In this document: in pieces, positions 1 through 5,380 of the stretch | Layout of the letters: the number at the start of each line of letters is the position of its first letter | How positions within the stretch are numbered: the stretch's first letter is position 1 | DNA from: an uncultured Oscillospiraceae bacterium | GTDB lineage: Bacteria; Bacillota; Clostridia; Oscillospirales; Acutalibacteraceae | Direction of reading: 5' to 3' | Length of the DNA: 5,380 nt | Assembly (NCBI GenBank): GCA_900540305.1 | Contig: UQFL01000090.1 | Span: 1 to 5,380, forward strand | Made by a program: the position numbers and the translations under genes | The notes under the pieces: generated by a model | What the model was told of the DNA's origin: nothing | What the model saw: only the letters and a program-made list of their open reading frames with translations | The model's database searches: none

Positions 1-47
1 GAGATCAGCCTCGGTCTCGTGGGCTCGGAGATGTGTATAAGAGACAG
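1..47 (+). other. Untrimmed Nextera i7-side adapter (not biological)
   Basis: Positions 1-5 (GAGAT) match the end of the Illumina P7 oligo. Positions 6-13 (CAGCCTCG) sit exactly where the i7 index belongs and match, from memory, the Nextera N710 index as written in the primer. Positions 14-28 (GTCTCGTGGGCTCGG) are the Nextera read-2 segment, and 29-47 (AGATGTGTATAAGAGACAG) is the 19-bp Tn5 mosaic end used in tagmentation. Genuine DNA begins at 48. The stretch should be trimmed; it carries no gene. Confidence 0.98.
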
Positions 48-60
48 ATATAAAATATTT

Positions 61-69
61 AAAGGGTGA
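61..69 (+). promoter_or_regulatory. Ribosome binding site deciding the start of the dehydratase
   Basis: AAAGGGTGA lies 5 bases before ATG at 75, with its GGG core 8 bases from that ATG. This resembles a Shine-Dalgarno sequence. The alternative in-frame GTG at 66-68 lies inside this motif and has no purine-rich site of its own, because only 18 genuine bases precede it. The site therefore favours ATG 75. No promoter can be assigned in the 27 genuine bases upstream. Confidence 0.7.
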
Positions 70-74
70 CGAAT

Positions 75-1967
75 ATGAAAAAGGACAGGGTTGTTAAATT
101 AAACGCTTTATGCAGAATAGCAATTTTGCTTGCTATAGACTTTATAACTTTGCATCTTTCTAATTTGGGAATAATCCATTACACAATGGGCGGCAAGTTA
201 TTCAATACGGAATATATCTATATAGTTTTCAACTTTCTGCATCTCATGCTCTTCTTTGCCGTATCTGCTATAATATTCAGACTTCTTGATTTATATAAAA
301 GCGTATGGACTTTTGCCGGCGCTGACGAAACAGTAAGAATAGTCACAGCATCAATTTTTTCTTCTGTTGCACTTTTTTTGATAGACCGAGTACTATTCAA
401 CAAAATTTTAGGTTATAACGGAATACTTCCATATTATGCATATTTCCTTATGTGCATACTCGTATTTATAGGTCTATGTGTTCCGCGTAAAGGATATTAT
501 ATTGCAAAACGACTATACCGCAATAATCCTTTTATCTACAAAAAGAAATTAAAATCAAAAAGGGTTATGATTGTAGGCGCAGGATTTATGGGGGATTTCT
601 TCATAAATGAGCTAATCCATAATGACTACAAAAAAGGATATCCCGTTTTAGCAGTTGACGATGACCCTGCAAAACTGCACAAAAGAATCAACGGCGTTAA
701 AGTCAGAGGCACTTGCAATGATATTCCTCGATTGACAAAACAATATGATATCGACATCATCATGATTTGTTTGCCCTCAGCTTCAAAAACACGCCAAAAG
801 GAAATAATCAACCTTGCAATGGAAACAGGCTGTAAGGTTAAAATCGCCCCGTCTGTAAACGAATTTCTTGAAAGCAATAATACTAAAGCAAAGAGAATAC
901 GAAATATTGAAATCAATGACCTTTTGGCAAGACCGGAAGTAAAACTTGATAAAAAAGTATGCCGCTATCTCATAGGTAAAACAGTTCTTGTTACGGGAGG
1001 CGGCGGCTCTATAGGAGCTGAACTTTGCAATCAGGTTGCGAGATATTCCCCCGAAACAATTGTTATTTTCGACATTTATGAAAACTGCGCTTTCGAGCTG
1101 GCAAACGAACTTAAGGACAAATATTCCGATGAAATAAATATAAGAGTAAGAATAGGCTCAGTAAAGGATATTCAAAGGCTTCGTGAAGTTTTTGAAGAAT
1201 TTCATCCAGATGTTGTATTTCACGCCGCTGCGCACAAACATGTTCCACTTATGGAAGCAAGCCCGTGTGAAGCTGTTAAAAACAATGTTTTCGGAACTTA
1301 TAATGTTGCGCTTGTCTGCGATGAATTTGCAGTTAAAAAAATGGTAACCCTGTCAACAGACAAAGCTGTTAACCCCACAAATGTTATGGGCTGCACAAAG
1401 AGGATTACAGAAATAATTATTCAGTATATGGACACCGTAAGCAAAAATACAGTTTATACCGCTGTAAGATTCGGAAATGTTCTTGGATCGCACGGTTCCG
1501 TTATTCCGATTTTCACTAAGCAGATTGAAAACGGAGGCCCTATTACCCTTACTCACCCAGACATTGAAAGATACTTTATGACTATTCCCGAGGCAGCTCA
1601 GCTTGTTTGCCAGGCAGGAGGTCTTGCAAAGGGAGGAGAAATATTCGTTCTTGATATGGGTGAACCTGTTAAAATCATGGACCTTGCAAAGAACATGATA
1701 AGACTTGCAGGATATGATATTGACGACATAGGAATCAAAATAACGGGACTTCGCCCCGGCGAAAAGATGTATGAAGAACTCGCAATGGAGAGCGAGCTTG
1801 AAACAAGAAAAACCACAGAACTTGATAAAATCTATGTTACTCAGCCAATGGAAATATCCGAAGAGTTTTTCAACAATATGCTTGAATCTTTGAAAGATGT
1901 TAACAACGACAATGTAAGAGAAAAACTTATGGCGATTGTTCCGAATTATACACCTGCTAAAAACTAA
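75..1967 (+). CDS. Membrane-anchored nucleotide-sugar 4,6-dehydratase (CapD/WbpM/PglF family)
   Basis: The protein has 630 residues from ATG 75, the usual length of the long, membrane-bound members of this family. They remove water from UDP-GlcNAc (or a related UDP-sugar) to give a 4-keto-6-deoxy sugar, an early step towards amino-dideoxy sugars for capsule, O-antigen or protein glycans. Visible in order: four hydrophobic segments at about residues 10-33, 48-71, 89-108 and 118-137; a first Rossmann (CoA-binding-like) domain opening with VMIVGAGFMG at 164-173; then the extended-SDR catalytic domain with VTGGGGSIG (glycine loop 308-314), HAAAHKHVP at 383-391, STDKAVNP at 427-434, Met438-x3-Lys442 where ordinary SDRs have Tyr-x3-Lys, RFGNVLGSHGSV at 465-476, and LRPGEKMYEEL near the C-terminus. 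The Thr-Asp-Lys and Met-x3-Lys pattern is typical of this family, not a defect. The gene is intact and is followed directly by a terminator, so it ends its transcription unit. Exact sugar substrate cannot be told from the sequence. Confidence 0.95.
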   Translation: MKKDRVVKLNALCRIAILLAIDFITLHLSNLGIIHYTMGGKLFNTEYIYIVFNFLHLMLFFAVSAIIFRLLDLYKSVWTFAGADETVRIVTASIFSSVALFLIDRVLFNKILGYNGILPYYAYFLMCILVFIGLCVPRKGYYIAKRLYRNNPFIYKKKLKSKRVMIVGAGFMGDFFINELIHNDYKKGYPVLAVDDDPAKLHKRINGVKVRGTCNDIPRLTKQYDIDIIMICLPSASKTRQKEIINLAMETGCKVKIAPSVNEFLESNNTKAKRIRNIEINDLLARPEVKLDKKVCRYLIGKTVLVTGGGGSIGAELCNQVARYSPETIVIFDIYENCAFELANELKDKYSDEINIRVRIGSVKDIQRLREVFEEFHPDVVFHAAAHKHVPLMEASPCEAVKNNVFGTYNVALVCDEFAVKKMVTLSTDKAVNPTNVMGCTKRITEIIIQYMDTVSKNTVYTAVRFGNVLGSHGSVIPIFTKQIENGGPITLTHPDIERYFMTIPEAAQLVCQAGGLAKGGEIFVLDMGEPVKIMDLAKNMIRLAGYDIDDIGIKITGLRPGEKMYEELAMESELETRKTTELDKIYVTQPMEISEEFFNNMLESLKDVNNDNVREKLMAIVPNYTPAKN

Positions 1968-1975
1968 TAAAAAAA

Positions 1976-2009
1976 AACGCCTTGAAATCAATTAAGATTT
2001 CAAGGCGTT
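1976..2009. terminator. Bidirectional rho-independent terminator
   Basis: AACGCCTTGAAATC (1976-1989) pairs perfectly over 14 bp with GATTTCAAGGCGTT (1996-2009) around the 6-base loop AATTAA. On the plus strand the stem is followed by AATTTTTATAT. On the minus strand it is followed by a T tract, because the plus strand carries a run of A just before the stem. It starts 9 bases after the dehydratase stop (1967) and ends 5 bases from the stop codon of the permease (2015-2017). One hairpin therefore ends both converging units. Confidence 0.93.
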
Positions 2010-2014
2010 AATTT

Positions 2015-3142
2015 TTATATCAATGCTTCATAAAAGTATGAAAACAGCAAAAGAAGAACAAGAAGAACAATATTCAAAATCGTAAACGATATGAAATATT
2101 TTTTGCGTTTTTCAGGATATGCTTTTGATATCTGCTTATAAGAAATAAGGCTTGCCATTGAAGCGATAAGAGTGCCGAGACCGCCTATATTACAGCCGAC
2201 AATCAATGCGCGCCAGTTATCTGTAAAGCCTGAAAGCAAAAGCGCCGCAGGCACATTGCTTATCACCTGACTAATAACAGCGGATACAATTATCTCCCTG
2301 CCCTCAAGAACAGATTCTATCATATTTCTGAAACCCTCTATTTTGCCCATATTGCCTATGAAAATAAAGAAAGCAATAAAAGTCAAAAGCAGAGAATAAT
2401 CAACTCTTAAAAGCACTTTTCTGTCTTTTATGAGAATCACAGCAAAAATTATTGCCGCCGTAATAAAAGGAGAAATAACCTCTGCAATACTCAAAAGAGC
2501 AAGAACAAAGCCGAGAAGATAAATAAAAACAGACGCTTTGTCTTTAATTTGAACATCCACAGGCTGACAATTTACAGGGCTGTTTTTTCTGAACAATATC
2601 AAAACCGCAAGGCAAACTGCAGAAACTGCTATATACGGAAGCGTAATTTTAATGAAGCCCAAAAAGCCTAGCCCTGATTTTGAATAAAGATAAAGATTTT
2701 GCGGATTGCCCATAGGTGTGAGCATACTGCCGAGATTTGCCGCTACTGTTTGCAAAACCACTAACGGCACAAGCAGTTTTACTTCTTTTGCCATACTTAA
2801 AACGATTATTCCGAACGGAACAAAAGTGATAAGCGAAACATCGTTCGTTATAAACATACTTAAAACGAATGGCAAAAATACAAGAGCAAAAAGAAGCTGC
2901 CGTGATGTTGAAATCTTCTTCAAAAAAGCGTTTCCGAGATAATCAAAAGCGCCTATTTTCTGAAAGCCAGACATTACTGCCATAAGGCTGAACAAAAGAG
3001 CAAGTGTGCTCCAATCTATATATTCAACATATTCTTTGTTGGGCGGCACAAAAAAAGCAGAAACGGCGGCAAGAATTACCGCCGCGCAGAGAACTGCTTC
3101 ACTCTTTAAAAAGCCGATTGCTTTAGAATAAAAAGTTTTCAT
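2015..3142 (-). CDS. CitMHS/ArsB/SLC13-type (ion transporter superfamily) permease
   Basis: This is a 375-residue integral membrane protein with about ten or eleven hydrophobic segments and hardly any soluble part except a short charged loop near residues 185-203. The fold family shows in two related halves. MFITNDVSLITFVPFG (96-111) and NLGSMLTPMGNPQNLYL (136-152) occur in the first half; SQVISNVPAALLLSG (291-305) and CNIGGLGTLIASMASLISYK (317-336) occur in the second. Such paired TND/SNVP and glycine-rich re-entrant motifs are characteristic of ArsB, citrate (CitMHS) and SLC13/DASS secondary transporters. Known members carry di- and tricarboxylates, sulfate, arsenite or sodium in exchange for cations; which one applies here is not visible. 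At 375 residues it is shorter than many relatives, but both halves are present. Translation likely starts at the ATG at 3142-3140, preceded by a weak GAAAG 10 bases upstream. It is the last gene of the minus-strand operon, 29 bases after the GH43-like gene, and is probably co-transcribed with it. Confidence 0.87.
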   Translation of the reverse strand: MKTFYSKAIGFLKSEAVLCAAVILAAVSAFFVPPNKEYVEYIDWSTLALLFSLMAVMSGFQKIGAFDYLGNAFLKKISTSRQLLFALVFLPFVLSMFITNDVSLITFVPFGIIVLSMAKEVKLLVPLVVLQTVAANLGSMLTPMGNPQNLYLYSKSGLGFLGFIKITLPYIAVSAVCLAVLILFRKNSPVNCQPVDVQIKDKASVFIYLLGFVLALLSIAEVISPFITAAIIFAVILIKDRKVLLRVDYSLLLTFIAFFIFIGNMGKIEGFRNMIESVLEGREIIVSAVISQVISNVPAALLLSGFTDNWRALIVGCNIGGLGTLIASMASLISYKQISKAYPEKRKKYFISFTILNIVLLVLLLLFSYFYEALI

Positions 3143-3171
3143 TTCAATTAATCTTTCAAAAAAATGTATAT

Positions 3172-4023
3172 TTAAATTATTTCAAGCTTATCTCCGAGGT
3201 CCTCAACCGCCTTAAAAACAGGTCTTTCCTCCCCTGTTTTATTTGGCGAATGAAAAGTGAGCATAAGCTTTTCAGAAAATTTAAAAAGCATACCGTGTCC
3301 GCCGTCATCAGTTATCAAGGGTGCAAGGTGCTCAAAATTTTCGCTCAGCTCGCCGTCTTTAAACTTAACAAGGCACTCGGCATATTTATGCTGAATAAAT
3401 GTTGACCACAGCATAAACAATTCGCCGCTTTTTGAGCGGTACATATACGGCCCGTCAGTTACATAATGCTCACCCTCAGGCTTTTTATCTGCCCAAAAAG
3501 GAGATGACGCACTGAAAAGGGTTACTGCTTCACCAACTGATTCAGTCAAATTTTCGCTAAGCTGTATATAACATATAGTACCGTCTATTATCTGCGTATG
3601 CTCATGGCAAAACACAAGATACGGCGTATTATTTTTTGATATATAAAGTGTTCCGTCAAGACATTCCCATTCGCTCGGAGTCAATGCGTTTTTACTGCAA
3701 GGCTCAAACGGCCCGAGAGGGCTTTTGGATTTGAGCGAATATGTTCCTCGGCGTCCGTTTTCCATAGTAAAGGTTGCGAACATATAATATTCACCGTTAT
3801 ACTTATGAACTTCAGGCGCCCAGTTAACCGCTCTGTTAAGCAAATATTTTTCACTGCCAAAGCATTGCACGGGAGAACTCCAGTTTACAAGGTCTTTTGA
3901 AGTATAAACATCAAACCCGCCAGTACTTACGCCGAAATTGTCTGCTCTTGTTCCATACATATAATATATAGAACCCTCGCAAAGCACAAACGGGTCTCTG
4001 ATATTAATATCACTGCACTTCAT
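3172..4023 (-). CDS. Glycoside hydrolase family 43-like protein (cytoplasmic five-bladed propeller)
   Basis: The protein has 283 residues and no signal peptide or membrane segment, so it should act in the cytoplasm on an imported saccharide. It is one compact catalytic domain without a carbohydrate-binding module. GH43 hallmarks are visible: INIRDPFVL (7-14) with Asp10 as the expected catalytic base; GFDVYTSKDLVNW (36-48); WAPEVHKYNGEYYMF (68-82), the typical WAP-D/E-V blade; LDGTLYI (122-128) with Asp123 in the place of the pKa-modulating Asp; and GGHGMLF (241-247) with the conserved active-site or metal-binding His243. Where most GH43 enzymes have Glu-Gly-Pro carrying the acid catalyst, this protein reads VTDGPYMYR (188-196), with Asp190. 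Characterised GH43 enzymes act mainly on arabinosides, xylosides and galactans; the substrate here is unknown, and a phosphorylase-like GH130 or GH32/68 relative is less likely. The start is well supported by GGAG 7 bases before the ATG. It lies between the oxidoreductase (19-base gap) and the permease (29-base gap). Confidence 0.85.
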   Translation of the reverse strand: MKCSDINIRDPFVLCEGSIYYMYGTRADNFGVSTGGFDVYTSKDLVNWSSPVQCFGSEKYLLNRAVNWAPEVHKYNGEYYMFATFTMENGRRGTYSLKSKSPLGPFEPCSKNALTPSEWECLDGTLYISKNNTPYLVFCHEHTQIIDGTICYIQLSENLTESVGEAVTLFSASSPFWADKKPEGEHYVTDGPYMYRSKSGELFMLWSTFIQHKYAECLVKFKDGELSENFEHLAPLITDDGGHGMLFKFSEKLMLTFHSPNKTGEERPVFKAVEDLGDKLEII

Positions 4024-4030
4024 ATGTTAT

Positions 4031-4035
4031 CTCCG
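4031..4035 (-). promoter_or_regulatory. Ribosome binding site of the GH43-like gene
   Basis: On the minus strand CGGAG precedes the ATG at 4023-4021, with 7 bases (ATAACAT) between GGAG and the start. It lies in the 19-base gap after the oxidoreductase stop. This is the clearest ribosome binding site in the operon, so the GH43-like gene is translated on its own initiation signal rather than by overlap. Confidence 0.8.
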
Positions 4036-4042
4036 AAAAAAA

Positions 4043-5332
4043 TTAAAATTCAACTTTCTGAGGTTCGCCGTTAGCTTCCCTTGATTTATCTGCAAGATAA
4101 ACACTCAAATGACCTGCAACTGAATCAAAAATAGATGTGCAGGCAAGGCTTGTTTCTTCACCTCTTACGAAAGAAACGAAGTCTGCGGCAAGTCTTTCAT
4201 CTCCGCCGCCATGGCCGCCGAATGCACCTACCATATCGCCGTGAACATTGAGGTCTACCTCTTCAATATCGCACTCCTCATTATGAGCATCAGTAGAGGG
4301 GTTGATTTTAGATACAAAGAACTTACTCTTTTCAAAATCGCCGTAAATCTCACCCTTTGTTCCGATAATATGGATATGTCTTAAAGACTGAGAAGAACCG
4401 CCTACCATATTATGAGTACCTGTTGCGCCGTTTGCAAAATTTACAACTACACTCTGGTGGTCTACAACATTATTGTCGCACTTATAAATGCATCGAGCAT
4501 AAGGGCTGTCACTCTTCATAAGAGCAATTTTATCCTCAATTGTGGGATTTTCAATGCCCTCAAGAGCGTCCCATACATAGAAAGCCCAACGATCGGGATG
4601 GTCTATATATAGTCTCTTTGTTGAGAAAACACAGGTATCTACATAAGGGCAGTCTACCATACATTTTGTGCCTGCGCCTTCGGGAGCGTTCTCTTCCTTG
4701 AACTGGAATTTGCTTCCGAAAGAAGAGATTGAAACAGGCTTGTTATCGCCCATAAGCCACATCATAAGGTCTATATCGTGGCAACATTTTGCAAGGAGCA
4801 TAGAGGTGTGGCACTTGTCAGAATTAGCCCATTTACCTCTTATGTACGATGTTGAAAGGTGATGATATGAAACATGCTCAGCAGTCTGAATATTGATTAT
4901 ATCTCCAATTTCGCCTTTAGCTATTCTTTCCTTGATGCCGTAATAGAAAGGAGTGTAGCGAAGTACATGGCAAATCATAACTTTTGAGTTATTCCTTTTT
5001 GCGCACTCAACAATTTCTCTCATATCCTTTTCATTTGGCGCAAAAGGCTTTTCAAGAAGCATATCATATCCTGCATCAAGAAGCGGAATTGCCGTTTCAA
5101 GATGCTGTTCATCCATTGTGCCGTTTATAACAGCATCTGCAAATTTCGGCGCTTTTGCAAGCTCCTGAGCAGATACAAAGCAGTTTTCTTTTGGAAATCC
5201 GAATTCTTTCATCGCTTTTTCCATGCGAACAGGGTTCGGGTCCGCAACACCCACAATTTGAAGAAGTTCTGGATTTGAATGCGCAAGCTGGCTGTAAACA
5301 AAAGACCTGTGACCTGCGCCTACGATTATAGC
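4043..5332 (-). CDS. Gfo/Idh/MocA family NAD(P)-dependent oxidoreductase, 5'-truncated by contig end
   Basis: 429 genuine residues remain; the start codon and probably only a handful of N-terminal residues are lost beyond 5332. Numbering from the first genuine residue (Ala): a Rossmann domain opens at once with IIVGAGHR (2-9), and GVADPNP (28-34) ends the second strand where the cofactor ribose binds. LLEKPFAPNEKD (92-103) holds the family's Glu-Lys-Pro motif with Lys95, the usual cofactor/substrate lysine. HVLRYTPFYYGIKERI (122-137) and AKCCHDIDLMMWLMG (181-195) follow, with His185 and Asp188 in the catalytic position. The C-terminal sheet domain includes NGATGTHNMVGG and GGHGGGDERLAADFV (372-386). 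A Cys-x3-Cys-x4-Cys cluster (224, 228, 234) lies in the middle. Family members oxidise, reduce or epimerise sugars, inositols and sugar acids, or use NAD transiently in glycoside cleavage; the substrate here is not visible. It is the first visible gene of the minus-strand operon. An apparent ATG start at 5371 is adapter and must not be used. Confidence 0.92.
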   Translation of the reverse strand, partial: AIIVGAGHRSFVYSQLAHSNPELLQIVGVADPNPVRMEKAMKEFGFPKENCFVSAQELAKAPKFADAVINGTMDEQHLETAIPLLDAGYDMLLEKPFAPNEKDMREIVECAKRNNSKVMICHVLRYTPFYYGIKERIAKGEIGDIINIQTAEHVSYHHLSTSYIRGKWANSDKCHTSMLLAKCCHDIDLMMWLMGDNKPVSISSFGSKFQFKEENAPEGAGTKCMVDCPYVDTCVFSTKRLYIDHPDRWAFYVWDALEGIENPTIEDKIALMKSDSPYARCIYKCDNNVVDHQSVVVNFANGATGTHNMVGGSSQSLRHIHIIGTKGEIYGDFEKSKFFVSKINPSTDAHNEECDIEEVDLNVHGDMVGAFGGHGGGDERLAADFVSFVRGEETSLACTSIFDSVAGHLSVYLADKSREANGEPQKVEF

Positions 5333-5380
5333 CTGTCTCTTATACACATCTGACGCTGCCGACGATCGCATAAGTGTAGA
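5333..5380 (-). other. Untrimmed Nextera i5-side adapter (not biological)
   Basis: CTGTCTCTTATACACATCT (5333-5351) is the reverse complement of the Tn5 mosaic end. GACGCTGCCGACGA (5352-5365) completes the reverse complement of the Nextera read-1 adapter. TCGCATAA (5366-5373) is in the i5 index position and reads TTATGCGA on the other strand, which matches the Nextera XT S522 index as I remember it. GTGTAGA (5374-5380) is the beginning of the P5 complement. Genuine DNA ends at 5332. Confidence 0.98.

Noticed and set aside
49..55. TATAAAA as a -10 promoter element for the dehydratase.
   Set aside because: It abuts the adapter junction, so no -35 region can be seen, and AT-rich DNA gives such matches by chance.
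427..442. Possible loss of the catalytic tyrosine in the dehydratase (Met in Met-x3-Lys; its codon is near 1386-1388).
   Set aside because: Met at this position is the norm in the WbpM/PglF/CapD branch, so it is a family trait and not an inactivating change. The coordinates given here are protein residues.
626..916. 96-codon minus-strand frame inside the dehydratase, and similar short frames at 218-403 and 1598-1816.
   Set aside because: These are shadows of the conserved plus-strand coding frame, with no domain and no ribosome binding site.
1353..1991. 212-codon open frame on the minus strand opposite the 3' half of the dehydratase.
   Set aside because: It is fully antisense to a strongly conserved gene, its translation is rich in Phe, Cys, Ser and Asn without any recognisable domain, it runs through the terminator stem, and it has no convincing start context.
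2706..2942. Short plus-strand frame opposite the permease, and similar ones at 4412-4612 and 4668-4862 opposite the oxidoreductase.
   Set aside because: Each is antisense to well-conserved residues of a real gene and shows no independent coding evidence.
3143..3171. The 29-base gap between the GH43-like gene and the permease as a promoter or terminator.
   Set aside because: It is only AT-rich, with a weak GAAAG ribosome binding site; there is no hairpin and no paired -35/-10 elements.
29..5351. 19-bp inverted terminal repeats (29-47 and 5333-5351) that look like the ends of a Tn5-type transposon enclosing the four genes.
   Set aside because: They are the engineered Tn5 mosaic ends of Nextera adapters, flanked outward by index and P5/P7 sequence. 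No transposase is encoded between them.

Overview
The window looks like one assembled contig of 5,285 bases of genuine bacterial DNA (48-5332). It is capped at both ends by untrimmed Illumina Nextera adapter, including the sample barcodes. The biological part is AT-rich, densely coding, uses TAA for all four stop codons, and has short intergenic gaps. The codon choice, protein style and gene content suggest a low-GC Firmicute, probably an uncultured gut-type Clostridia (Oscillospiraceae/Lachnospiraceae-like) from a metagenome. That placement is inference; no rRNA or other marker gene is present.

Layout: 1-47 is i7-side adapter. 75-1967 (+) is a complete membrane-anchored nucleotide-sugar 4,6-dehydratase of the CapD/WbpM/PglF family, which belongs to polysaccharide or glycoprotein sugar biosynthesis. 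1976-2009 is a perfect 14-bp hairpin flanked by A-rich and T-rich tracts. It serves as a bidirectional terminator between the dehydratase and the converging minus-strand unit. That unit reads right to left: a Gfo/Idh/MocA oxidoreductase (5332-4043, missing its first few codons), a compact cytoplasmic GH43-type beta-propeller glycosidase (4023-3172) and a CitMHS/ArsB/SLC13-type permease (3142-2015). Gaps are 19 and 29 bases, so it is very likely one operon. 5333-5380 is i5-side adapter.

How they work together: the minus-strand trio looks like a small catabolic cassette in which a permease imports a substrate, a GH43-like enzyme handles a glycosidic bond in the cytoplasm and an NAD(P)-dependent enzyme oxidises or reduces the sugar product. 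An ion-transporter-type permease instead of an ABC or MFS sugar importer hints at an acidic sugar or organic acid, but this is a guess. The dehydratase is transcriptionally separate and is the last gene of its own unit, whose upstream part is missing.

The strongest unusual signal is technical. The right-hand adapter stays open in frame with the oxidoreductase and supplies a false start and 13 false residues (MRSSAASDVYKRQ). I see no RNA gene, CRISPR array, natural mobile element or convincing undescribed system.
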